64,000 nt of DNA from positions 220,522,965 to 220,586,964 of the forward strand of contig OX352774.1 in assembly GCA_947095535.1 (NCBI GenBank), written 5' to 3'. Below the pieces are notes generated by a model that was given only the letters and a program-made list of their open reading frames with translations, was not told the origin of the DNA and searched no databases. Below are positions 1-13,091 of this stretch, one piece after another. The stretch's first letter is position 1; each line of letters opens with the position of its first letter. The stretch is from Poecilobothrus nobilitatus (lineage: Eukaryota; Arthropoda; Insecta; Diptera; Dolichopodidae). The translations under genes and the position numbers were made by a program.

Positions 1-477
1 TTTTCGTCACGTCGTGACTCTCTTGCTTTAGAAGATACAGATGAATTACATAAACACAATGAAAGAAAAACAAATCGTCAGAATCAATTTCAAAAAAAAC
101 AAGGCCGTTTATTTAATTTTAGTGAAATTAATCAAACTATTAAAGATATGTATGGTGATAGAAAAGATCTGAATCAACCTGCTCAACAACAACGTTTCTT
201 TACGGCAGATGATGTAAAAGCAATAATGGTAGATTATGCTGAAGAACGTGAAAAACAATATACATATTCAAAGAGTCAAGTAAGTTCATGGGTTGAGGAG
301 ACAACACGTCTTACCAATGATCAACAGATTATAGTTGAAAATGAAATTACTGAAGAAACTCAAATAGTTGAACCTACAAATAATGATACAGAATCTGTTA
401 ATATTGAAGATGGATTTGGTGAACAAGTTGAACTAATATATGAAAATCAATATCCTATTTTAAAAATCGATCAATAA
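1..477 (+). CDS. Terminal coding exon of an unrecognised plus-strand gene (5' partial)
   Basis: Frame 1 is open from base 1 to a TAA at 475-477, giving 158 residues, so the exon begins outside the window. The Met at 148 is internal (codon 50), because the codons before it are equally protein-like. The product is hydrophilic, has no cysteine, no membrane segment and no signal peptide, and is rich in D/E/K/N/Q. Near its left end a SRRDSL motif is a plausible basophilic-kinase site; in the middle FFTADDVKAIMVDYAEE is a likely amphipathic helix; the tail is acidic. Codon use and composition contrast sharply with the flanking A/T-run DNA, which supports real coding. It looks like a cytosolic C-terminal tail, possibly of a membrane protein, but I do not recognise the family and give no function. 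Its 3' end faces the minus-strand EGF gene. Confidence 0.8.
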   Translation, partial: FSSRRDSLALEDTDELHKHNERKTNRQNQFQKKQGRLFNFSEINQTIKDMYGDRKDLNQPAQQQRFFTADDVKAIMVDYAEEREKQYTYSKSQVSSWVEETTRLTNDQQIIVENEITEETQIVEPTNNDTESVNIEDGFGEQVELIYENQYPILKIDQ

Positions 478-1140
478 TATTTATATAAATATATTATTTA
501 TAAATTATTCTATAGTATTCGTATATTTAATATTATAAATTATTCAGTTATTATAAAATAAAATTGTAGTATCTTAGATGCAGTTTGACGCCATTTATGT
601 TCAAAGAATCCATTTTATTTTTCAAATTATTTTACCTCTAGTATTTTTATTTGTTTTGCACCTCTTCTATTGTTATAAATCAAGGATAAGTTCAATTTTG
701 ATTAATCCTTTTGTTGAACAAAAGGCAAATAATATTTTGTTGAGAATACAATGAAATATATTTTAATTGTATGTTAGCACAACGTCAAAATCACAAAGGT
801 ATATGATTATTTCTTTCTTTTTTTTTCGATTTGAGAACGATTTCGATTTTGTGATTTAGTAAATATTTGCATATTTTACCAAAAATCAAAGAAATTGACA
901 TTCTTTGTAAAGAAGAAAAGATCCTTTGTGAGTGAATTTAAACTATAAATTTCCTTATAGACAAAATGATTGATAATATCACGAATAGTAAACACATTTT
1001 TAATATTGGGTTTCTGGGTGCAATAAAGAAATATTTTGTGTTTTTCAACAAACAAATTTTTGCATAATGTTATAGATTATTAATATGATGTTAGTGTTTA
1101 TATTGTAAGGATGTATGTTTCAGTTAATAAATAGTTACAA
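478..1140 (+). other. Probable 3'UTR of the gene ending at 477
   Basis: There is no ORF after the stop. Canonical AATAAA signals lie at 557-562, 1022-1027 and 1126-1131; the last is followed within about ten bases by a run of A. Which one is used cannot be decided from sequence. The first would give a 3'UTR of about 100 bases. Confidence 0.45.
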
Positions 1141-4100
1141 AAAAAAAAAAATCATAGAGGTGCGCTAAAATGATTATATAATATGAATATGTTAATACTG
1201 CACAATGTTTCACATTTCATAACCTTATCTTATTCTTTATTTGGGTTTGATTTTAATTCTTCTTTTGGTTCTTATATTTTTAATACATTCTTCATATAAT
1301 TTTGTAAAAATTGATTATTAGAGTCGACTGTGTTCGTCCTTCTGTCTATCTGTCGATCTGTTTCTAAATTTAGCGTTATGTGAAACAAATTTTTTGGAAA
1401 ATTTTGAGAGGAATACATAAGATCTTTGACATACCAATTTACGGGTTAAAAAATAAAAAACATGTTAATTTTGAGGACTGGATATGCTAATTGGAAACTG
1501 GACAAAACAAAAGTATAAACATTTAAACTCAAACATTACATTTTAACATGTGTTGTTAATTATATAGTGTTAACTTAAAATTGAAGAAAGTAGTGGCTCT
1601 TTACCTTAGCTAATGTGGCGTCTTTAAAAACTACTATTGGTCACTACTGCTATACTTAAATTCTTATTCTTTTAATGTCCCTTTGAAAGGTACAGAAAAT
1701 ACTTTCAGTATTTTCATTACTATTAGATGAATTTTAAATTTTTAGAGCATTTTTTACTATCTGTGCTCTTTTATTCCATCATTTTAACTATAGGTAATAT
1801 TTTTGATTAACTATACAGTTAAAAACCTCCTCTTATATGTACATCTCGTTTATTATCTTTACATTTAATTCAGCTATCATTTCAATAAAAAACAAAAACT
1901 TTAACTAAGTATATTACTGCAAAATCACTTGAAACAACTTTTTTTTTTGTATTTTTTTATGTAAACCACAACATAAATTAAAGTAGCCAAAAAATTTTCA
2001 GGTTGTTCAGGTTGTTAAAAATTTTTATTATAGTATAAAAAAAAATAATAATAATAATAAATAGAATATAGGTATACGAATATATTTAACCAATAAAATT
2101 TGTTGAATATCTTTTGGCTAAAAATATTTTACACAATATAATGTTACAATATTTTTCATTTACTCAATATTTTTCACCCATATTTATTATTCTTTTTTTT
2201 ACTCTCCTTTTGTGATTTTACAGCTTAAGGAATAATCGTTACAGATTTTTGTGTTTCTTTTGTTTCTTTAAAAATCTTTTTAACAATTATTGTTTTTATA
2301 TAGTAATACATTTTGTTTTTTTTTTGTTTTTTCTTTTTTTTTTTTTGCCTTGTACATTCCAATTCACTTAACCAAACCATACCGCACACTGCCTATAAAT
2401 ATAATTTTTTTTTTCTTTCTTTGTATTTTGTTTTTCATTTTATGTTCGCTTCATTGTATTTTATGACATAGAAAATTTATTATTCTTATAGGTTTTTGTT
2501 TTGATTATTATATGGACCTCAAGAATTTTCTTCATTTTTCCACAACACAACCAACAAAACCAGAAAATAAACGGAAAATTTATATTCGAATTTTTATTAT
2601 GCAATAATTAATCACACACTGGTTGATTACAAGTGAAAAAGTTTCTAGCTGTAAGATATTGTATGTATCATACATACATATATACAGTAATTTATATTTT
2701 AAAATAAAAGTGTAGTGGTGGGGTAGAAAAAAAGTATCTAGATAGGTACAAAAATAAAAAACAAAAAAAAAAATAAAATATTTAACAGATTTTAATGGAA
2801 ATCATGAGAAACTGTTCTGTTATTTGTTTTATCTTTGATTTAAGGTTTAAAAATTCTTTATTTTTTTTTTTTTTGTTTTTTTTAGAGTATGAAATTTTTG
2901 ATTTTTAAACAACTCCGCCTTTTTGTCACTTCAATTTGTCTGCGTAAATTGCTTAATAGTCAATAAAAGTTGACTTTTATAAAGTGTATATGTTATAAAA
3001 ATAAAAATGAAAATAAAAATAAAATAAATTTTGTCGAAATCATTTTTATTTTTTTATTTTATTTTTTTTTTGCGCATTAAATCATTAAATGAACAGGAAA
3101 ATAAAATTATAGTTGGTCGGAAATAAAGTAAGATATCATTGTTAAAATTTGAAAAATATTTTTATTACATTCCTTCGCAACGCAATTCAGTTTTCTTTTT
3201 TAATGAGAAAGTAAATTAATTAATAATAACAATTTTTAGGTGGAATTTTGCAGGTTAAAGTTTCAAATTATAGAATGGATGAGTGGGTAAGTAATAATTA
3301 TAATAACAAAAAAAATATTAAAAACATATTTTGTAAGGCAGCTTTAAAGAAAGTGAAAATTTTAAGAGTGTTGCCTAAGTAGTACTTTATAACATATTAT
3401 TTTAGTTTTTATAAGATTTAGATCACAATTAAAACAATTTTCCTTACTAATACAGACAATGCTTAAATTCACTTTCATAAAGAAAAATAATCCTTCATAT
3501 CTATTGTTCTAGATTTTCAGAATAAAATTAATTGATTAAGGCAAATAAGACATTTTTAAAATATACACCATTTTAAATATAGCTATACAATATTTACATT
3601 TTCATTTTCACGTTGATTGGTGGCTTGCATTTAGTCCTACATATATTAACATCATGAACATGATTACAATTATCTCAGAACCTCGTGTTTACTCTTTATC
3701 ATAAAACAAAACTTGATCCTTATTTGTCAGAGGTGATTATTTTTAAGGATCTTTAAAATTCCTAATATAATGTGCCATCTATTATCTTTGAATAACAAGT
3801 CTCCAGGTAAATTTCAGTTTAATACGACAATGTGACATTTAAATTGTTTAATTGGCATTCAGCGAAAGCTCAATAATGTTCATTAGTCGAACATATAGGT
3901 TTTTACTAAAAATTTCTTCAAATAAGACACAATATTGATTTTTAATTCTCAATCAAATAGATATGCAATAAACAAAAAAAAAAAAAAATATTATTTTGAA
4001 AATATATCTGTTATTATAAACGATAAATAAAAATATTTATTAATTTTCATTTTATAATTAAGTGATAGTAACTCAAATTATGTCCAGTAAAGAAAAACAA

Positions 4101-4614
4101 ACAATTTAAAAACATTAATGGGATATAATTTCAAAGAAAATTTATTAAAACGAAAAAAATGTTTTTTTTTTTAAAACGTAATTATATTAAAAGTTATTTT
4201 ATTTGTAAAATTTACACTCAATTAAAAGAAGACAATAATATACAAATTAAATTTTACATATTTTTATGTATATATGATATGAAATAATAAAATATGTTTG
4301 TGAAGATAAAATTAAGGACCTCTTTTAATTTTATTATTCAATTATTTATTGTTAAAAACAAAATTAAAAAATTTTTTGAACAAAAATATTGAAATTTCAA
4401 AAAAAAAACATTTTTTTTTTTTGAATTTTATTTATTTTTTGATTTTTATATTCATATTTTATTGTTAAAAGTAATATTAAATATTATTATTTTATTTTAA
4501 CAAAATAATGGATAAGTTATAAGTAGGTATACAAAAATCGAATAATATTTTTTTTTTTTGCACAATAATAATTTTCTTTTAATTTATTTGTTTATATTTT
4601 ATGGCTATTATAAA
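1141..4614. other. Intergenic A/T-rich DNA, no gene seen
   Basis: The stretch consists of long A and T runs, ATA/AAT microsatellite and short spurious ORFs. A degraded piece with TCGTCC...CTGTCTATCTGTCGATCTG at about 1320-1370 may be an old head of the TCCG-bearing repeat families found elsewhere in the window. No exon with convincing splice sites was seen on either strand. Confidence 0.5.
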
Positions 4615-5430
4615 TAAACAAGTAATGGAAAAACCAAGGGTTTCCAAAAGTATAAAATATTCGATAATAAGTTTTCGGTAAAGAGTACATAGGTATATTG
4701 AAAAATAAATTAATAATAATATAAAAATTTAAAAAAATCGAAATTTATTAGAAAACATTGGACAATATGTAAGTCACACTTTCGTCAATTTTAAAATAAC
4801 CTAACATTATTAAGTAAGTTCTTAACATAAATAAAAAATATAATGTTGGTGTGTATTATTTCAAAAAAAAATTTGGACTGCGGTGCTCAAGTTACAAATT
4901 TTGAGAAATAGAAATTTTAAGTTTTGGATGCCTTATCGCTCCTATATACAGCCAACTCCGACACAAAAATATTTTCTGAAATGATTCATACTTATTTCCA
5001 AAGGTTAGATCTTTGATCTCTTTTTCCTCTTAAAATTTTTCTAAATTACACCGTTTGAAAAATAAGAGAGTCAAAAATTTTACTAAAATTGAGTTTCGCA
5101 AAACTGTAAATTAAAATACAGTAAAATATCGTTTGGCGCTTTTTTCTCCTTAAATTAAAGATTAAAGATATACATTATTAATAGAACTTGTGTTAAAACA
5201 ATTTAAATATAGGGCTTTTTCGAACTTTAGAAGGTTGTAGCTTCGTAAAAGATGAAGCTACAGAAAAAAAGTTGTTCAATAAAATATAAATTATTTTGCC
5301 CCATGTCTATCTGTACTTAAAATTTGATTGCTATTAATCCGTAGTTAAAATTTAATTGCAGGCGGACATACGGACAGAATAAAACTAATAGGCACATTTT
5401 AAAAAAAAATTTTTTTTTAAAAATGTGCTA
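4615..5430 (-). mobile_element. Family B dispersed repeat, reverse orientation, degraded
   Basis: Read on the minus strand it starts with an AGCACATTT-type hairpin (plus 5391-5430), then a degraded TCCG segment (seen on plus as cggacatacggacagaa), then the family B body. Shared body phrases on plus are the accgtttgaaa and aaaattgagtttcgca segments and, near 4770, agtcacactttcgtcaatttt. The same order is seen at 29690-30400, and in the opposite orientation at 20513 and inside the 56931 element. No open reading frame survives, so it looks non-autonomous. Confidence 0.6.
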
Positions 5431-8140
5431 AAAAGTATCTGGATACTTCATTATGTATCACAATTGATCGCATTTAAGTTAATGGTAAATTGAAGTCATC
5501 GGATTACAGTTAATTGTAGTATTTAATTAGTAATTTTTTTTTTTTGATTGATAATTCTATATGAAAGACCAAATCTAACATAATATAAGAAAGATGGAAC
5601 ACTGGTCAGCTGCCTCATAAAAATTAATAAAAATAATATAGATATTTTTTATAACATATAATTAAATAAAAAATAAGTACATATATCAGTACAAGTACAT
5701 AATATCATTTATCGTATTCGTAATATGTATGTAATAAAATAAAAATAAAAATAATTCTGATAATAGATGTCGCGCAAATAAACTTTTCTTTGTAAGATAA
5801 ACTATCGCGCAATAAAACTTTTCGCATGTACAATACATACAGCCGTGTATTTGATTGCCGTGTACAATATGTACAGCCAAGTAATTAACGGTTTAGTGAA
5901 ATTAATAATTCCAGAAAGTGAAGCTTAGTAAAATAGGTGCCCTATGCTTCTTGTAAGAACGAAAAAAAGGAAACAAAAAAAGTTTTCGATATACGGTAAA
6001 ATACCTTACGAATATTTGTGATAAAATAAACTAAAATTTAATTTTATCTAAAGTTTTACAATGTAATTTAATTCATTGCCTAATTAAAATATTGAAATTT
6101 TAGTATAAGTGTTATATGAAATAAAGATACAATTTAATTTATTACGATTTATTTTGTTGTTTTTGATTGTGTTTAAAATTTTAAATACAATAAATAAATT
6201 TTTTATATACCTTAGATTGAAAGTGTATTATTTTATAAAAATATTTTAAGAAGTGGATTATATTTTTGAAAATTTTATATTTGATTTTTTATATTTAGAA
6301 ATTAGTTTATTTAGTTAAATGTACGAAACATTTTTACTAATAGGAAATTATTAATATTTCATATTATTTATTTTGTTTATTTACTGTTAATCAATTGCCT
6401 AAATATATTATAACATCATGCCAAATAATTAAGATAGTGGATGGAATGAATAAAATTGATCTTGAAATGACATTTCGAAAAAAAAATCTACAGATGAACT
6501 CGTAAATCCCGAAATGAAATATTCGTCTAAAATACCTCTAATAACTTAACAAAACAATTTTAAGTGGGAATGTAGGTATGCCATCTGCAATAGAAAGACC
6601 AGAAATAAAGTTCTTCTAGCCATACCAAGCAGCAGAACTCAACTGCATAAAAAAAGTTTGTAATAAAAGTAATAAAGAAAATAAAAATGTAATAAAGTAA
6701 AGTAATAAAAGAAAATAAAAATGTTGCAGAATTTAAGAAAAAGGCAATCAAGTATATAAAAGCAAACACAACTCTATTTACTTAATGTAACAAGTTGTCG
6801 AAATGATGCTGGGAATAAATTATCTAAAAAAGGCAACTACATGAAGCAAAATGGAGAAACGGCAACTCCACATCAGTTACTAGCTGTATGAGTTGTCAAC
6901 ACACTCACATGTAATTAAAAAATAGTGTATTCCAAAAAGTAAATGTATATTTTGAACTACAATAAATAAATAAAATTTGAGTTCAATCTTAATTTTATGC
7001 ATTCAGCCATTTGTTTTGAAATAAAAATTGTCGCAAAAAAAAGGAAATTTATTCTAGATAATATGTTATAACTAGGAGCATTTCCTTTGATGAAGTAAAA
7101 TCAATAATTTTTTATATTAAACAATTTAAACATAAATACCACATATAGAATCAAGTTATATTTTGTGCTAAGATTATATATATATATATGGACAAAAGAA
7201 CTGCTAAAATCTGCAATTTACTATCTTCGAACTTATTCATTTTATTAATTTAATATTTTATGACTATATGGCAAAAGTACAAAACTAGTGTCCTTCAGCT
7301 AATTTTCATTGTCGTGTAAGAATAATAATTGCAAAATAAATAATAAGATGTTTTTTCAATTTATAATTTTAAGATATACCATATTATATTTTACAAAATT
7401 GTTTTTAATTTTAATACAATTTTAAAATTTATTTCTATATTATCTTAAAAATTTTTAGTCATTCTTTAAAAAAAATAAAAATCATATTTGGTCTAATTTT
7501 TTTCCAAAGAAAAATTACACAAAAATGACAAATGATACTGCAATAAAATGGTAAAATCTGCATAATTATATTATGGTTTCGGGTTTTTTTTTTCTTTGAT
7601 TTTTGTTTTTGTATTTGATTTTAAAGATACTGATTGTACTAATACATATAGTGGTAGGAGAATAATTTATAAAAAGAAGTAAAATAAATTATAAATTTCA
7701 ATGTTTTTAAAAATCAACCGCCCAAAGGAAATTAAAATAAGAGCAACAAAAATATATATATAAAAGGGGTTATAAAAGTTCATTGCAGAGATTCTTAAGG
7801 TGCATTATATATATATTATTATGTACCATTTACATAATAATATTATGTATCCTTAAAAGCTAAAATGGAAAAAAAAAAATATATAAAGAACATTGATACA
7901 AATAAATAAATAAATTTGCATATAAAATTTACATTTCAATTTATACATTATAAGACAACTTTTGATTTACTTTTGCGTATAAAATAGAGTGCAATAATAT
8001 TTATCTTTTTTTTTTTTGTTAAGTTTTTTTTTTTTTGTTTTTTTCTCAATAAAATCAGAAAATAAAACTGTAACAAGTTAAAAAAATATGAATTTTCTTT
8101 TGCTTATAGGTATTTATTATATTTAAGTATTGTATCTACA
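5431..8140. other. Intergenic A/T-rich DNA, no gene seen
   Basis: This contains a small local duplication at about 5768-5825, where tcgcgcaaataaacttttc recurs with slight change roughly 45 bases on. The 64-residue minus ORF over it is tyrosine/isoleucine-rich and repeat-derived. A short TA run lies at about 7170-7190. Nothing else supports a gene. Confidence 0.5.
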
Positions 8141-8146
8141 TTTATT
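8141..8146 (-). other. Poly(A) signal for the minus-strand EGF-repeat gene
   Basis: On the minus strand this reads AATAAA, 37-42 bases after the TAA of the terminal exon. A second AATAAA lies at about 8112-8117. Their position fits a very short 3'UTR and supports the terminal-exon call. Confidence 0.5.
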
Positions 8147-8182
8147 GCATCTACATTTAGGGTATAAATTTTTGAAAAAAAT

Positions 8183-8307
8183 TTACATAGCACGGCATAA
8201 TGAAATTTTGGTAATTTCTTTTTCCAAAATTTGGATGAACTCTTTGATATGAATCTGAAAACCATGCAAAGCTTCTTCTGTCAGTGTGGTATCATTGTGA
8301 TATAAAT
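8183..8307 (-). CDS. Terminal exon of a minus-strand EGF-repeat protein gene
   Basis: On the minus strand an acceptor TTTCACTAG at 8316-8308 is followed by 125 bases that are open in exactly one frame to a TAA at 8183-8185. An in-frame TAA lies just upstream of the acceptor, so the coding signal starts close to the splice site. The exon supplies two bases to complete the codon left by the 15.4 kb exon (phase 1), giving a continuous reading into about 40 residues. These contain an N-glycosylation sequon (HNDT), TEEALHG, an amphipathic helix FQIHIKEFIQILEKEI, and a single cysteine three residues before the end (LCRAM). There is no membrane segment, so this isoform should be secreted. I do not recognise the tail. 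The exon is inferred from splice signals, phase, composition and the nearby poly(A) signal, not from homology. Confidence 0.6.
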
Positions 8308-9646
8308 CTAGTGAAATTTAACATTAAATTTTATCGAATAGATCCTCCTATCTTTTCAAGATGCACTTACGGACTTGGAGTTTAGGGATTATGTTACATT
8401 ATTTATCTAGTGTTATGTTAATTATGTGTTTAGTGTTATGTGGTATCTGTATATTATATGTCAGCTTTCATCAATTTAAAAAAGTAAAAAAATAATGAAA
8501 AATTGTAAAATTGTCATGAAGAAAATTTTTTAATATAATTTTAAAGTTGCAAAAATTGTTAACAAGAAGGACGGAAGACTTCCCATTTTATTTTCTTCCT
8601 TTCTTAAATTTTCAATAATATCAAACTCATTTTATCAGACACTGTTTTTTTATGTATTGATTGATCAAAATTCGTTTAAAATTTCTGTCAATTTATTAAA
8701 TACTGTTAAAGTTCATTAATTTTCGAGTACTGTAAAGAGTGTAAGTAGAGTCAACATTATTTAAAGATATAATTGAATAAAATCGCCCATCAAAAACTTC
8801 TTTCCAGCAGGCACCATTTAATGGGGTTATAAAAATTTGACTTCTGTATAGACTATTAGCAATTCTACATTTCAGAATTACATTATCTATCTAGTTGGAT
8901 TGTCCATTATTTATATATAGTCCTAGCTGGGTGTTGCTGGATAAAATTGATTTTTTTTTGTTTTTATATAAGTACACATACATATATACCATTAATTAGG
9001 TTGCCAACTGTCTCGATAATACAGTTTTGATATAAGCTTTTATATTTTTTTGAAAAACTTTAATTTTCTTTTAACGGTTAGTTTAGTATCTTATAACAAA
9101 TTTTTCACTTATTTTGAGAATTCCCTATTTATAATGCAAAGAGAAAACAACAAAATTTAAATAAAATCTTTACATACACATTATCTAACAAACATTGTAA
9201 CAAAAGGTTTTCAAATAATATGAAAAGGATTAGAATAATACAATAATAAAATTATACAAGTATTTAATATTTATACAACCATAAAGTTTTAAAATTTATT
9301 CAATTGTTTTTGCTTCTTTACTTAAAGTTTTTCTACATTGCAAATAATTTTAACAATACATCATTAACAATATCTATATATTATATTATATCTTTTTTTT
9401 CTATTGGTTCAAATTTGAAAATTTCACTGATTTCATTGAAAAGTAAAACTTTTTTTTAGATAAAAAATCATTTTATTTGAAAAACTGAACGTGGGAAATT
9501 TACAGACCTCAGAAACTTTGACACCTGTACAAATATTTTCTCTTAATTTAATGGTATTTTTTAAAAATTAAAGAAAGTTTTATTATTAAAATCGAATTAA
9601 AACGTTTTACTCGTACATCTTATTTTATTATATGTATTGAATAATT

Positions 9647-10649
9647 ATACCGGAATGAACTATGTTCAATGGTATAATAAATTTGCCATTACGATTTTGA
9701 CAACTTAAAGGAATTGAGCTAGACTATAGTATCAAAGATATGGATCGGCACAGAATCGAGTTCTGAGTCAATTAAGACATATACGTCCGTCCTTCCGAAC
9801 GATTACTCAAAATGTAAAGAGCTAGCAGGCTGAAATTCGAGTAGCTGCCATACAACTTTTTTTTTTGTATGAAAATAACTCAATATCTATTGAAGTTAAG
9901 TATGTGAAAATTTGGAAAATGTTGTCGAGTTACAGGCCAACAATATCTGTAAAATTTTATTATGCTGGTGCCGATAGGTTCGTGTAGCTGCCATACAACT
10001 TCTCTTTTTAAATGAAAATAACTACGTGTCTATAGAAGCTAGATATCTGAAATTAAGTGAAGAGGTGTCGAGTTACACTCCAAACACTTTTGTAAAATTT
10101 GGTTGGTCTAAAGCAGTCGGTTCATGCTTCTTGCACCTTTTTGAACTTAATACAGCTATGCGTCTGAAATCTTACAAATGATGATCAAGATTTATGGCAA
10201 CAACTTCTGTAAAATTTCGTTGTGCTGGTGCAACAGGTTCAGGTAGCTGCCAGACAACTTCCCTTTTTAAATGAAAATAATTCCGAGTCTATTGAAGCTA
10301 CGTATCTGAAATTTTGTAAAAAGATGTCGAATTGCATGCTAACAACTTCTATGTAATTTTATTGGGATAGAGCAGTAGGTTTCGGCTTCTTGCACCTCTT
10401 GGAACTTTATGAAGCTAAAGTGTCTGAAATTTTACAAAAGATGACCAAGTTTTAGGGCAATAATTTCTGTAAAATTTGGTTGTGCTGGTTGGTTGTGATT
10501 CGAGTAGCTGTCATACAACTCCAAATTTTAAATTTTAATTCTGAAATTTTTTAAAAGATGATCAAGTTTTATAGAAATAGGATATATTAAGTTCATACGA
10601 GTATCTCAGAGTTGACACAGTCTACTCTACTGCAATCTTCCTCGTTTTA
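9647..10649 (+). mobile_element. Family A inverted-end repeat, short copy
   Basis: It begins ATACCGGAATGAAC and has GTTCATACGAGTAT at 10591-10604, imperfect inverted ends matching the cleaner pair at 47568. The head carries a degraded TCCG motif (gtccgtccttccg). The body contains four copies of the gtagctgccatacaa phrase (near 9840, 9985, 10245 and 10503). The tail agttgacacagtctactctactgc beyond the inverted end is shared with the other copies. It is about 1.0 kb against 2.6 kb for the 47568 copy, and the difference is mainly internal tandem units. There is no coding capacity. Confidence 0.7.
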
Positions 10650-10676
10650 CATAAATTCGATTCTCATTACGATTTC

Positions 10677-10882
10677 TTTTTTTTTTTAGGTTATTCGCCT
10701 GTCACATAAATGTGATGAGGAAATAACACAGTTTTTCTTTTCCAGATGTGGCTGTAAATTTCGTAAGGAAGAATTTTTTTTACGATTTGGGTGGTTTTGG
10801 TTATTTTTATGATTTGAACCCACACTGTCTCGGCTTTTATAGCATATTTTGTACGCTCTTACCCACTATAGGCCAACGAGGC
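10677..10882 (-). mobile_element. tRNA-derived SINE, old full-length copy
   Basis: On the minus strand it starts gcctcgttggcc, runs through a tRNA-like head (TAGTGGGTAAGAGCG and a decayed B box GGTTCAAATC), then the family body with CTGTCC/GTGGCAG-type segments, and ends in a poly(T) on plus (10677-10687). It is diverged by many substitutions and abuts the right end of the family A element. Confidence 0.65.
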
Positions 10883-11568
10883 TTCCTATTACGTTTTCTG
10901 TTCCTAAATGGTATAAATCACTCATTTAACATTTAGAATAAATATTAAATATAAATTAAATGAAAATCTTATATCTACATAATTTTTCGATATACACAAA
11001 TATTAAATAAAATATTCTATGTGTTATTATACACTATTTAAAGAATTATAGATAAAAGCCCAATAAGTACAAAAGCAATAGATAAAAAATGAAAAGCATA
11101 TTATAGAAAATTTAAAATCTGTAAAACGAATTTCCTGCCAAATTTCGTTATTGCATTTTTAATACTATATGGGATGCTTTTAATGTAATCTTTTAAAAAA
11201 ATTTCTCTATAAATGTTAAAAGAAAATAGAAAATTATTTAATTCTGCCGAATAAGTATAGTAGCATAAGTATTATAATAATTCGATAATAATAAAGAATT
11301 TGTATAGGTTTTATTGTGTTTTTAATAAATTGTCACGTTTCTATTTAATTAAATTTGATTTTAACTTCAAATTATTTTACAAAAAAAACAATTTTTTTAA
11401 GAAAAGTAAAAATTTTTTTTTTGTACTTTAATCATTTGACACAATAATTTTTTTTTATCTCGAAAAATCTTTTAAGCAAACATTTATGTTTTTCTCAACT
11501 GATTCCGCTTAAAAACTAATCATCCTGATTTATACAAAAAAAAAAAATTAAAGTTAAAGTAAAAAATA

Positions 11569-11617
11569 GGGTGATTCGTAAAACATAGGTAAGTCTCAAT
11601 AGGGTGATTCGTAAAAA
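11569..11617 (+). repeat. Pair of short direct repeats
   Basis: The phrase tagggtgattcgtaaaa occurs twice, about 31 bases apart. It is unrelated to the A/T runs around it. It could be the edge of an unrecognised dispersed repeat. Confidence 0.5.
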
Positions 11618-13070
11618 TGTAACCATCATCAAGACTTTTAAAATTAGCCATACACGATTAGACTACATGAATCTATTCGGCTATGAATCAGTTAATTATC
11701 TTAGTTGCTTCTATACAGATGCTTCAACTAAATTCGTAACTACACAAACAAAGACTTTTAATCAATGATTGTATTGGAAACTTTGAAACTGAAACTGAAA
11801 ATCTTCAAAACTAAATAGAAGATTCCATGCTGGTTATGAACAACATTTCAACATTTTTGTCATTAGAAAATAAAATTGGGAGCCCCAAAAACATTTAATT
11901 TTTATAAATGATTCCATTAGATAAATATTTTTAATACAATCATTTAAAATAACTTTAGGTACCTGTATTAAAATAATAAAATTATATATTATCCCATTTT
12001 TTTTTGTCCGACACTGTATATTTGCATACAAATTTATTTATCCATCATATATACAAAACTTTTAAATAAATATAATAAATAATTCAATGGAATTATTATG
12101 GTTTATATGTGCATTGTGCACATTTATATTACATATATATACATGTATATATTATATATATATAAAACATATAGTTAATCAATACACAGCATCTATACAT
12201 AATTACAATTATCATAGTATTGTCACATTTATCACTACTATTTTTCATATCAATATTATAAGACAATCATCACTATTATCAATATCATTATTATAGTTGT
12301 CATCATATTGCATCAAATAAAATGAATTGCTGAAAGAAAATATTGTTATATACATAAGAATATACAGAACGTATTTTAGTATAAATATAACAATACAAAA
12401 AAAAAAAAAAAGAAAGAAAATTCACCAATTTTTATTTAAAAAGATTTTCAATCCTTTGATTTTATTCTTAAGTTTAGTTAATGTTTGTGGGTTTATACTA
12501 CAAGAAACAAAATATTATGTATGGATATGATATTATTATGCATTTTGTTGTCCTCAAAAAAAAAAAAAAAAATTTTTTTTTTCATAAATATAGTTTAAAC
12601 TTTTAAAAAAGTTCAATAGAGTTTAAAAAGTTAAAAGTATTATCAATACAATTCACTCTTTTCGAATAGTCATTCTTTTCATCCTTTTTCATCCTTTCTG
12701 TTTTTTGTTTTTTTTTTTTTATGTCTTTTGATATTTGATTTGATGATAACATAAGGAAAAAAAAAAAGCAAAATTCAATATGATACAAATGAAAAGAAGA
12801 AGAAACAAATTTAAGATGAACTAAATATTGTATATAGTTACACATATTTTTAGAATTCAATAGATGTGAATCCATAAGGATATACAGTTTTATTTTATTT
12901 ATTCTTTCCCTGCACTGTATGTTTTATGTTTATAGAAAAAAAAAAATGTTTGTATGAATTAAAAAAAAAAAAAAATTGAAGTTGCACATATTTTGAAAAT
13001 AAAATTTCTGATTTTTGATTTTTAGTTATTTCATACCATATGTATATTTTTTATTTATGTACAAGTATAT

Positions 13071-13091
13071 AATATATATATATATATATAT
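13071..13091. repeat. TA dinucleotide microsatellite
   Basis: This is a simple AT/TA run inside the intron, with no other signal. Confidence 0.8.

Noticed and set aside
8371..8400. GTAAGT at minus 8372, suggesting a tiny 64-base intron before the terminal exon
   Set aside because: The frame upstream closes within ten codons and no acceptor precedes it. A direct join from the 15.4 kb exon is in phase and simpler.
10748..10936. 62-codon plus ORF
   Set aside because: It lies over the reverse SINE copy and its frame is the SINE body.
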